This document shows positions 11,453-20,920 of a DNA stretch of 64,000 nucleotides, in pieces. A model generated the notes under the pieces. The model was not told the origin of the DNA, did not search any database, and saw nothing but the letters and a program-made list of their open reading frames with translations. The first letter of the stretch is position 1. The number at the start of each line of letters is the position of its first letter. Where the stretch lies: the NCBI RefSeq assembly GCF_008728515.1, contig NC_044996.1, positions 105,425,467 to 105,489,466 on the forward strand, written 5' to 3'. Made by a program: the position numbers and the translations under genes. The DNA comes from Papio anubis. Its lineage: Eukaryota; Chordata; Mammalia; Primates; Cercopithecidae.

Positions 11453-13146
11453 CGGGGCTGCAGGGAGCGAGGTCATCGAGTGCCAAAACCTCCGGGCTCA
11501 CAGACACGAACCCTGGGCTCTTCACCCCTGGTCACAGTCTCTGTGGCCCAGACCTTCCTGGAGCACTGGGGCCTCTCGAGGGCGTAGGGAGAAGCGTTGG
11601 GAGGCCGGCGACTCTGTTGGGGAGGGGGAGTGGGAGGGAGCGGAGAACCCAGCGAGAGAAGTTTCCACCACGCTCCGGTCGGCTGCTGCCAAAATCCCCG
11701 GACCCCTCCCCGCCTGCACCGCCTTCCGTTGCCACCACAAGTTTGGTTTAACGAGAGCTCGGGACAAAAGCAAACGTTTTCTATAGATCCCGAAAACAAA
11801 GGGGAAAGAGACGCCCGGGGCCGCGGAGAAGCGGCTGCTAGCGTAATGGTGCCAGGCCGAAAGCAGAGCATTAGAACTGCAAAAGCCGCGCGGGCGGGAG
11901 GAAGTGCGAGGCGGGAGGCGGGAGCGCGGGGAGGGCGGGAGGCGGGAGCGCGGGCGGGGGAGGGGCGCTGCGCCATGTTTCCGTGTCACCCGCCGAGTCG
12001 CCGGCTCTGGGCTCGGCCGCCGGCTCCCGCCTGCCTCCGTAACAGCAGAAAGCGTGCGATTAGCAGCCAGACAGGCGGAGACTCCAGGCCCGCGGGGCCG
12101 CCGCACACGCCGCCCGCGGCCCGGGCCCGCGCCCCCCCCGCCCGCCGGGTAATCATCCTCCTCGCTGCAGCGCTGTGTGCACTCTCATTAGAGCAGGGAG
12201 GCTTTTCTCTGTGCACTCGCTCGGCTCCCGCTGGCAAAACAACGCCTTCCCCGGCCGGGCCCTGGGCCAGGAGAGTCGGGGAGGGTGGGACGGAGGTGGG
12301 GGGTCGGTGAGGCAGGGCAAACCTTGCAGGTCAGCTCCGCCGCCCGATCTCCTCCGGACACGGAGGAGACCAGGAGCGTCCATTGGCCCTCCCCTAGGTG
12401 GAGTGGCAAAGTCCGAGCCCCGCAGCCGACCCTACGTCCCTACGTGGGTAGGGGCGGGAGTGCCGGTGCCGCCATGACCTACTCTCGTCCCCCGCCGGAG
12501 GCTAGAGTAGGGCTGAGGGGGAGATGAGTGTGTCTGGTTTGGAGAGCGGGGGCGGACACTGGGAAGGCTCCCAAAACAGATTTTGCCCCATCTGTTTTAC
12601 GAACGACCTCTTCAGGCCAGAAGCCGGATCCCAGGGGTGGCGGCCCTTCGACCTTCGAAAGGAGACCCGGGCCCGCAGCAGGCCCTCTGGCTTCGCGCTC
12701 TGTCGCCCGCAGTGGGTGGGAGATGGGGGTGGCCGAGGCTTGGCTGCTCCTGGCCCTGAGCTTCGCAGCCCTATTTTCTCATCCGCGATCTCCGCACACA
12801 ACACTAGGCAGCCTCTCAGAGCACCACGCGCCCAGCTGCAGGGCCTGGGAGCAGGTGTTCCTGCCCGGCCGGAGTGGCGGCTCCGCGCCCCTCCCGTCCC
12901 AGCTGCGGAGCTGCGAGCGGTGCGGGAGGGCGTGCTTATGGTGGTAGCAGAGGGACAGGGACATCTCATCGGACCGCAGGAAGGGTCCTCCCGGCTTACA
13001 CCGGGATACCGCAGGGCCCGGGCGGTCGCCTGGGACGAGGAGGGATCAAGGGTGACGCGCGGCCAGCCCTCGTCTGGAACTGCCCTGGGGCCAGCGGAGG
13101 CCGCTCGGGGCGGCGCGAGGGCTTCCGGTCCCCGTGACTGCGGCGG

Positions 13147-13164
13147 CGGCGGCGGGGCGGTTGC
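13147..13164 (+). repeat. Short GGC triplet run
   Basis: About five consecutive CGG/GGC units followed by GGGCGG occur in the upstream CpG domain. It is short and probably stable, but it is the kind of site where length varies. Confidence 0.6.
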
Positions 13165-14151
13165 GAGGAGCACCCTCCCCTAGCTGCCGCCGCCGCGCGG
13201 CTCTCGGAGCAGCGCCCTAGGAGCCTCTCTGCGTCTGGCAGCGCTGCTCTCGGCTTGCGCTGGGATGGGGGCCGCGGGGTGGTCCCGGCCCAGCCCCCAT
13301 GGGGAGGGGCGGGGAGGCGGGGGCCGGAGACCCTGCGGGAACGGCCGCGCGCCTCCCAGCCCCCCTCCTCGCCGCCGCCGCTGATATGGCGGGCACGTGA
13401 AGCGCAGCTCGGCGCCCCGGCGCCAGCCAGGGAGCGGCCTGCCCTGCCGGCTCAGCTTACCCGCGGGCCCAGGAACGCGGAACCGAGCCTGGCCGGGCCC
13501 CGCGAGGCCCGCACCCCCGCCCCCAGCTCGCTGCGGCCCGGCACCCCCTCCCCGCCTGAGCCCGGCCTTGGGGCCGCGCCAGGCGGCTCGCCCGAGGGGA
13601 ACTCGGGCTGACTAATGGGACGCGTGTGGGCCTTACGTGAGGCCGGGCTGTCAGCGGATGCCCGCTTGCTCGGAGCTTAGACCGCGGCCAAGCTTTTCGG
13701 GGAAGGGTGAGAGGAGGGGTTTCCCCGCTGGGCGGTTTCGGCTCCCCAGGGACAATCCGGCCGCGGCAGGCCCCAGCCTTTGGATCTCGCAGCCTGGCCC
13801 GGAGACGGTAGACTCAGCATGTGCCCGACGCCACGGTGCCGACCCGGTTGGGGACGGGGTGGGAGCCTCGGGGTTGTGAGCTGGAGGTGGGCAGAGGCTA
13901 AGTCAGCTTGGTCTGGGGCGCCCGCCTTGAGGTTTGCGTTCTGGGGCTAGCCATTGGGCCGGGGGGAATTTGCAGGGCGCCCTGAGGTCGTGGAGTCCAA
14001 TACCAAAACCTTCCTCAACAAAGTCTTCCGGAAACCCCTTCGTGAAATTCCTGTGCCGAAAGAAGGATTTCTAAAACTCCCCGAGGGTCCGGTTCGGCTG
14101 GGAGCTTTCGGGTTCTAGGGAGTGTGATTTCCTTTTTCTCTCTTTATAGGG

Positions 14152-14164
14152 GCCTATAAATATC
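14152..14164 (+). promoter_or_regulatory. TATA-like sequence downstream of the upstream CpG domain
   Basis: CCTATAAATATCA contains a canonical TATAAATA at 14,155-14,162. It follows directly on the CpG-rich domain. Nothing else supports a start site. Confidence 0.2.
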
Positions 14165-14521
14165 AGAAGAGTTTCTTCTTATTTCGCATTAACAACCACT
14201 TCATGTTGACATAGTTATATGACCCTCCCAAGTATAACTACCTGTTTAGTTTCAAGACACTGAGTGCGATGGCGAAACACAAACATCGACCAGTAACTAA
14301 GAGAAGGAAAACCCGGCCGCGAGCTTGGGTTGGATACAGGATAAATCCTCATCACGCATCCCTGGTTTTATTCAGCCTAATTACACTAGTAATCCTGCCC
14401 CCTACAAGAAAGCCTGAAATCCTGCAGTCGAGGTGCGACTTGTCCTGGGGAGCCCCGCCAATGGGGAGTGGGTTGTCGGTGGAGGGGAGGTGGGTTTTAT
14501 ATGTCACTTCCAAATGAAAAT

Positions 14522-14568
14522 GTTTTCTTTCTTTCTCTTTCTTCTTTCTTTTTTTCTTTTTCTTTTTT
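14522..14568 (+). repeat. Polypyrimidine (TTTC)n tract
   Basis: Forty-seven bases of only C and T (except a G at each end) in TTTC/TTCTTT units. It follows a non-repetitive AT-rich segment and has no poly-A-type SINE attached. Confidence 0.85.
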
Positions 14569-15109
14569 GATGCAGTTTTCGAAAAGAGCGTTTTTGCGAG
14601 ATAAGAAATGACCGATCAAAATCGCTGAGGGGAGGTTGTAAGCAGCCGCTTTGCCCCAGCTTAGCGTTATCTTATCTTTCACACTTGCATGGAGGAAAAA
14701 AAAAATTGGCTTATCTTTATCCCCACCCCCTTCTCGCCTTAATTGCTAAAAAACACTGGTGTGTTAAACCGGGAGGAAGGAGGTCTCTGGAGTGTCAGTG
14801 GAAAAGGAAGATTCAAAAATGTGGGCTCCCGGGGGAAGCAAAGGTGGCAGAATTTATTCTTTCCCCCAGGCCTTTCTACTACAACACAGAGGGTGTAGTC
14901 CAGGGTGGAAGGCTGGATGGTTCTTTATTATTATTATTTTAAGAACAAAATCTGGGGTTGGCCTTGGGTCGTGTGGCTTCCCCAGGCCTCGCTTTCTGAA
15001 CTTCTCCCCTCCATCTCTCAAAAGCTGCTCGTGGGTCTGCGTTGAGGCCTCTCTGCCTTCATCCTCCCTCCACTAGACACATCCTCCTTTTGGAGGGGGG
15101 GGGGATGCA

Positions 15110-15345
15110 AGGCTGGGACGCATAGCCTGCTGGAAATCATTAAAATATATGCGAGTGTCTGCAAACACACACTTTTAAATCATGGCGTTTCCCTTCCACG
15201 CTGGTCTATTTAAACTCCAGAGCGAGCTGGATCTCCTCCCTCTCAGTCGTTTGTCTGTGTCACCGACAGGCCGCTAATGGCCGGGCTTCCAGGCGCTGTG
15301 CATTATGCATTAGCCTCCTCCCTCCGCCGCACACAGAAGGTTCTG
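15110..15345. promoter_or_regulatory. Candidate conserved regulatory element, homeodomain sites
   Basis: A non-repetitive block carries TTTAAATCATGG, CTATTTAAA, GCTAATGG and GCATTATGCATTAG, the last being an ATGCATTA-type homeodomain pair, in GC-moderate sequence between the CpG domain and BCOR. Conservation cannot be tested here. Confidence 0.35.
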
Positions 15346-15365
15346 TCAGGCCGCACCACACAAAC

Positions 15366-15393
15366 CACCCGGAGCCCCCCCACCCCCCCCCCC
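15366..15393 (+). repeat. C-rich homopolymer run
   Basis: CACCCGGAGCCCCCCCACCC and onward C-run; on the opposite strand this is a G-run. The length is likely to be polymorphic or error-prone in assembly. Confidence 0.75.
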
Positions 15394-15399
15394 GCACTC

Positions 15400-17709
15400 A
15401 GGGCCTGGGGCTGCGCGGCTGCTAACGCGCTGGAAACGCAGGGATGGAGAGGAGGATGAGCACCGAGAGCAGAGTGGTTCGGAAAGTGGAATGGGAGCGG
15501 GTGAAATGTGCCGAAGATTACGCCGTTTGGAATCCCCAGCCCGTTGTCAGCCCCAAAACTTTGCTCCTGGCTGCGACCTTCTCGAGGCAACCATCCCACG
15601 CCGCTCACCTCTGTGACCGACTTTGTTGGGGGCGGGAGGGCAGAGGTATTTAGAGACAGATCAGCACCGTGTTCCCTTCCGCTGGTCGGTGCCCACCTTC
15701 GTGCTGCAGGTGAGGGGCTGGCAGAGCCTTCTTTACCCCTCCAGTTCGGGAGTGGCACCGCGAAGGGGTTGGGGTGGTGCGTCTTCGCAGGGACCCGGTG
15801 GGAGTGGAGGAGGGAAGCTGGATACAAAATGGTAGGGGCCGGAGGCCGACACACTGGGTCCGAAGGCAAGTAGTTGGTGGTTCCCCGCCCCCTCTCCCGG
15901 CGGTTCCCACTCACTGCCCCCAGCCGGGTGAAATATCCGCAGGAGGCGCCTTGCTAAATAAGCAGCCGAGGCGGGACGTGGCGTCCGGGTTTATCTGCTG
16001 GAGCATCCGGCCCAGCGCGGCAGCGTCGAGGGCTCTTAAGCCCTTGCCAAGCGCAAGAGGCGGCCGGCCTCCCAGAAACCTCCCTTATTTATGCTCATTT
16101 GGTCGACACCCAACCACCCTGCGGTCCCCCGTAGTATAGATGCTAGTTCACCCACACGTGCCTGCGTTTGGGGAGCTCAGGGCCTGACCCAAACCGACCC
16201 CAGACTAGAAATTCCAAATAGTTGCTAGGAACCACGGAGAGCCTGCCCTTAGGGCCTTCCTTCCCCAAATACCCAATAACCCTCCAAAGGCCAGGAAGAA
16301 GAAAGAGCAGTCATGTTCAGCCTGGCGACCCTTAAGTCCAGCAGTCTTTTGCCCTGGGAGGCAGCTACCTTTAGATGTTTCCAGATGAGTGAAATCCTGG
16401 GAGGAGGATGCGCCTCCTGTTGTTACCTGGTTTGAGTTTCAGAGGGAAAGCCAGCTGTGCCTTGTGCTTGGAGGATGGGGCAGCGGATCTTTTTAAAAGT
16501 GCCATTGGATAAGCCCAGAGTTCTTGTACAAAGTGACCAGAAAACTATAAGTGTGGGTGTGTTTTTAAAGAAAGTCTACCTCACATTATGTAAAAATACA
16601 TTATCTGTACTCATCCAAGTCCCACCTGTTCCAGTACCGCGTGTCATCGCCCTGAGAACAGCCTCCAAGGAGGGCCATCGGAGGCCTACAGAGCTTTATG
16701 ATGTGGATCCTACACATCCTTTATAAGTGAATCTTGCACACAAGGTTAGAAGGCCAGTGTCCCCCCAAACACAGGATGCCTGGCCTTTCCCCTAGGCCAG
16801 GGTGGAGCTGGAGGTGTGTGGGAGAGGCCCTAGCGGGTCTTGCAGAGTCAACCTGCCTTGAGAAGGGCAGCCAGGCTCGAGGCCTGCTCCTAGAAGCGCC
16901 AGCTCGATTGCCCAGTTGCAAGGCCTGGTTAGCCTGAGGTCGAGTGGTTTGTTATAATCAGGAGACCCTTCCATGGCGAGGGAGACTGGTGGCGGAGGGG
17001 CAGCCCCCGCTGCTCCACCCGCAGCACCTCTCATTTCGGCACCTATTTCTTTATTTCTCTGTGGGCTACACGGCCTCCCATCTCATGCACTCCCTTGCTC
17101 ACTCACTCCTCCTCCTCTGTTTTCATTGAAATCCTCCCCTTGCTGAGTGCTGGGTATAGCGGCCTGACCCCTGGGTCAACTCCCGAGGGGCTCGTGGGAG
17201 GGCAGGAGAAGGGCCAAATCGCCGGCACACACTGCAGGCCCCGCGGCATCCCCAGCTCTCTGAGCCCCTTCTTGAGTGGGGACACAAGATAGGACTGCCC
17301 TTCGACAGCTTTCGCTTGTTTTCCCCAGAACAATTCAAACTAGTCGGGCCAGTAGGTGTAATCTCCCCTCCCCCCTCTGCCTTATAGCGCCTCGGGGAAT
17401 CCCACATTTTAATTCCCAGTGAGTCATGAATCCCCCCACCACTCGTGCCTCTTAGGACTCCCTTAATAAGGTATTTTTAAAATCCCACGGAGTTGAAAAA
17501 TGTATCCCTAGGAGATGAAGGAGAAACCCTTTAATCCTACCAGCCTACCGTGGAGGCAAGATCCCTAAAAAAGGTGGGGGAGGATGTTGCAAATTACGTC
17601 AAAGGCGAATTTACTGGCCTGTTTGTCTCCAGCATCAAATTTCCCCCCAGTCAGCCCTCCCCGCGGCCCCATCGCATTTACAGCACCCCCACCCCCCATT
17701 CATTTTAAG
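15400..17709. other. Unique intergenic stretch, nothing firm
   Basis: Moderately GC-rich, repeat-free sequence with small CpG clusters (15,900-16,080). No ORF with family resemblance. It could hold regulatory elements but no motif stood out. Confidence 0.35.
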
Positions 17710-17871
17710 TCTAGGACTTTCTTTTTTTCTTTTCTTTTTTTTTTTTTTGAGACGGAGTTTCGCTCTTGTTGCCCAGGCTGGAGTGCCATGGCGCTATCTC
17801 GGCTCACCGCAACCTCCGCCTCCCGGGTTCAAGCGATTCTACTGGCTCAGCCTCCCGAACTCTAGGACTTT
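17710..17871 (-). mobile_element. 5'-truncated Alu with perfect 11-bp target-site duplication
   Basis: TCTAGGACTTT occurs at 17,710-17,720 and 17,861-17,871. Between them are a T-run, GAGACGGAGTTTCGCTCTTG and about 110 bases of the right monomer, stopping at CAGCCTCCCGA. It is a single event, truncated at insertion rather than broken later. Confidence 0.93.
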
Positions 17872-19029
17872 TAAAGTTAGACAAACAGGCCTCTTTGTCG
17901 GCAGCCCTGGGAGGCCGTAAGACTCCGAGAGGCTGCAGGTCCCGAGCTCGGTTCCTGGATTTTCTAAAAGTTCTGGACGTTTACATGCGACTTCGAACTC
18001 TGAGAAAAGCCTGTGCCTGGGGGCAGAGTTGGGGAGACGAGGGGAGGGGATAGAAGGTGGCTGGGCACCAGGCCATGGCCTCTGCGGTTCGGCCTAACCG
18101 AGCCGGAAGAGCCTGGCACGGCTCCACACTGGCCCAGGCCAGTTCTCGCGTCCAACCTGCAGCAGCAGAGCGGCCTCCTCGCCTGGAACCACGTTCAGAG
18201 TTTCCCCACAAATACCCAACTTCAGCCTTCCCGGTTATTTTTGACTTGTTTTGAATAAAAGGAGTCGCTTCAAAAAGAAATGTTGCTACAACACACAACC
18301 AGAGGCCTTTTCTCCAGCTGTGTCTGTAACTCGCATGCGTTCAATCTAATAACTTTTAATGTCTGGTCCTAAAATGTCTTTATAAAAAATAGTTTTACAG
18401 CATAATAGTCCAGGTGTCTTTCTGCTTGTTACCGGAGATTAAAAAAATGTGTGGGTTGGCTTGCAGAGATATCCACCCCCAGAAAGACCAGGAAGAAAAA
18501 AGCGTGCATTCCATTCTACAGGCGCTGGTCCTGGAAGCGTTCGCGGCCCAGCCCGGCTGGGCACTGCTCGCGGGGGCACTTGCTCGCCTGTCTTTTGCAT
18601 CAGTTGTTATAAGCAGCTCTGGAGCATGAAGATTTAATTCTGCCGAAGTTTCGGGTTTCAAACGGTAGAGATGTTTCACTTCTGCTTTGAGAAGGGCTGT
18701 TTTTATAACTATGTGCTGAGAACTAAAACAGAATGAATAAAATCGCACCTAATACCAGTCCCACAGTCAGTAGTGAGTCTAATTTTTAAAAGGGAAAATA
18801 TCTGCTAGCTGGAGCTGATTTTGGCCCTGACCTTGACTTAGTAATCAACTTGAGATGCTTTTGATTATTTTTGGCATGGGGACACTCCAGGATATTTTAA
18901 AAACTTTCCGTGTGGATTTACAAGCCACCTCCATTTCAGATTTATGTTTCATGGAGCCTGCACCATCTTGTCCTTAGGCAGAAAGAGACACCCCACCCCC
19001 TTCCCAGTATAAAAAGACCCTAGCGGGCA
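17872..19029. other. Unique stretch upstream of the BCOR island, nothing firm
   Basis: AT-rich from about 18,200 to 18,980 with TTAAAT and TTATTTTT phrases, repeat-free, ending at the TATA-like 19,008-19,016. Confidence 0.35.
19008..19016 (+). promoter_or_regulatory. TATA-like box at the island edge
   Basis: TATAAAAAG lies where AT-rich sequence meets the CpG island. A start about 30 bases downstream would fall near 19,038. There is no splice donor or ORF I can tie to it, so it may be chance. Confidence 0.25.
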
Positions 19030-20350
19030 GCCGAATGGGGTCACCTTTGGCCGCGAAGTCCGGGCCCGCAGTCTGGGCGCGGTTAGTCCGGAATACCCCC
19101 TCCCCCACTCCTACCCCTTCCCGCCAGCTTCACCAACTAGGGCTTCTCGGCTCGCCCTTGAGGCTCTGCGCTCCGGGGAGGCCGGAACCTCGCTTCTCCG
19201 CTTCCCCCTCCCTCCCGCCGGCCCCCGCCCTCCCCCCGCGCCCAGCGCCGCGCCGGGTGCGCTGGAGAAGCTCAATACGTGTCAATTGAATTGAACTGCT
19301 GCGGGCGCAGGCTGTACGCCGCCGCCGAGCACCGATCAGCACGACGTTACCGAGTGGAAATTTATGGGGCGAACGGTGTAAGCCAAAAGTTGCTCCCTGC
19401 CAAGGAAAATAAAACGCGGGAGATAATCTCCCAAGGCCGGGGTGAGGGGCCAGGGCAGCCCCTCCAACCATCAGAGGTACAGACCGTGAAAATGCTCCAG
19501 AACCGGGAGAAATACAGGCGGATCTCCGCTCTCCGACCGCCCCCCACACCTCCCGGTGCCTCCACGGGCTGCTCCCCCCTTCCCCCACCTCCAAACAATT
19601 CCCACACAATTGAAACGTCCGGGGAACTCGGGCGCGGAGTTCAGGCGGAACGGCCACCGTTGCCTGGGGTGGTGTTTTCAGGTAGCTTTTAACACCGAAA
19701 TGGGAAAGGGCTCCTCTGGGAGGAAGGGGCGAACTGGGGTGGGGGTGGGCGCGGGCGCGCACAGGCCACGCTCCGCTGGGTCTCGGAGGGGACGAGGCCG
19801 GGAGAGCGCAGCGCTGGTGGCAAGAGGCGGCGGCAGCGGCTGCTGCCGCTGGGGTTTGACAGCTTTGGCTGAGCGGAGTGCGAGGCGCTTTATGGTAATT
19901 GCGGTCCTCCACTGGCCTTCTGGGTAGCGAGGGGAGTCTCGGCGCGCGGCTGGGAGAGCCGCCCCCGCCGCCCCCATCCCCTCGGCTCTGGCTCTGCCGG
20001 CAGCCCTCGCCGCTGCCGCCGCCCAAGTCGGTCTCCGGCTCGCCCAGGACGTGCGCCCGGGCCGGGCGTGCGCAGCCAACTCGGCCCGAGCTGGGGAGGG
20101 GAGGCCGAGGGACGAGGGAGGGCGCCACCCAAGTGGTCCAGGGTTCGGATCCGGAGAGGCCAAAACGTGCCGGGCCGTGCATCGATGACGGCCGGGGAAA
20201 CTCGGGCAAACCTTTACTGGGGAATCACCCCTCCCGAAACCCCACCGCGGAGGCGCCGCAGCGGAGGGTGAGCGGAGACTGGGGTAGCTCAAACTTGCGA
20301 GAGCTGGAGGCGGCGGCGGGCGGGCGGCTGTCGCCCGAGCGCTGCGCCTG

Positions 20351-20465
20351 CGGGGGGAGGGGAGGCGGCGGGGGGGAGGGAGGGAGGGAGGGAGGTAGGG
20401 CGGGCGGGAGGGAGGACGAGCGGAGGGAGGGGGAGGAGGAAGAGGAGGGAACCAAGGAGGGGGGA
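20351..20465 (+). repeat. G-rich GGGA tract with quadruplex potential
   Basis: Consecutive runs of three or more G separated by single A or short spacers (clearest at 20,370-20,395) form a (GGGA)n tract followed by GAGGA-rich sequence. It lies a few hundred bases before the inferred BCOR start. Confidence 0.7.
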
Positions 20466-20761
20466 CGCGTTGGGATCGCGGCGTGCGGCGGCAGACGGAG
20501 CCTGGGCTCCCAGCGGCAAGGTGAGGCAGAGCTGCGCTCCTCGTTGAACGCGGGCCGAGCTCGGCGGCTGCGGGGGAGACGCGCCGGAGCCCAGACCGCG
20601 ACCGAGAGCGGGAGCTAGGCAGGCGGCGGCGGCGGAGGGGGAGCCCGCGAGCCGCCGGGCGGAGAGCCCAAGCCGCGCTGTCGCCGCGCAGGGACGACTT
20701 GGCCAACACTCACACACACTCACACACACCCAGCCCGAGCGGGCGCTCGCGGCGAACCGTC

Positions 20762-20774
20762 AACATGGCGCTGG
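20762..20774 (+). promoter_or_regulatory. YY1-like element overlapping the upstream ATG
   Basis: CAACATGGCGCTG resembles the YY1 consensus CAAnATGGCGGC, with a mismatch near the 3' end. YY1 elements in this orientation often sit just downstream of starts and supply the first ATG. Binding is inferred, not shown. Confidence 0.4.
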
Positions 20775-20821
20775 GGCTCCTGCCCGAGCGCGGGCGGCGG
20801 CGGCGGCGCGGGAGCTGCTGA
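20765..20821 (+). other. Possible 18-codon upstream ORF in the BCOR leader
   Basis: ATG at 20,765 has A at -3 and G at +4 (strong context) and runs 18 codons to TGA at 20,819-20,821. It encodes a short Arg-rich peptide through a CGG run. It counts only if transcription starts upstream of 20,765. If so, it is the only upstream ATG between there and the BCOR start. Confidence 0.35.
20793..20812 (+). repeat. Short CGG triplet run in the possible uORF
   Basis: GGGCGGCGGCGGCGGCGCGG codes for consecutive arginines in the uORF frame. A second CGG run lies at about 20,622-20,636. Both are below lengths associated with instability. Confidence 0.6.
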
Positions 20822-20900
20822 GCCCGGCCAAGCCCAGTCCAGCTGCGGGAGCCCAGAGGATCGCACAGGGCTGTCGCCACCTGCCTGGAGGCTGCGAACC

Positions 20901-20920
20901 CGCCCCGCCCCGCCCCCACC
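20901..20920 (-). promoter_or_regulatory. Tandem GC boxes (Sp1/KLF type)
   Basis: Overlapping CCCGCCCC units (GGGGCGGG on the minus strand) occur within 20 bases, inside the inferred first exon. This is a classic Sp1/KLF-type binding arrangement near CpG-island starts. Confidence 0.6.

Larger units (their letters stand above)
8480..13990. promoter_or_regulatory. Upstream 5.5-kb CpG-rich domain, repeat-free
   Basis: CpG density rises sharply at about 8,480 and stays high in sub-blocks (8,510-9,560; 9,590-10,460; 10,640-13,990) with no recognisable transposon. Long open frames on both strands are the usual by-product of GC-rich sequence and none resembles a protein I know. The domain is 7-12 kb before the BCOR exon-1 donor. 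Broad, repeat-free islands beside a developmental regulator are usually CpG-island promoters or Polycomb-type domains. A strong donor at 11,446 suggests transcription on the + strand. Confidence 0.7.

Noticed and set aside
19035..19289. 84-codon open frame starting 19 bases after a TATA-like box
   Set aside because: The start would precede or coincide with the transcription start expected from that box, and the peptide is Pro/Ala/Arg-rich without a known relative.
19130..20709. Long minus-strand open frames (over 340 codons) through the promoter CpG island
   Set aside because: GC-rich DNA lacks stop codons. The translations are Pro/Arg/Ala/Ser-rich without any domain, and overlapping frames on both strands are equally open.
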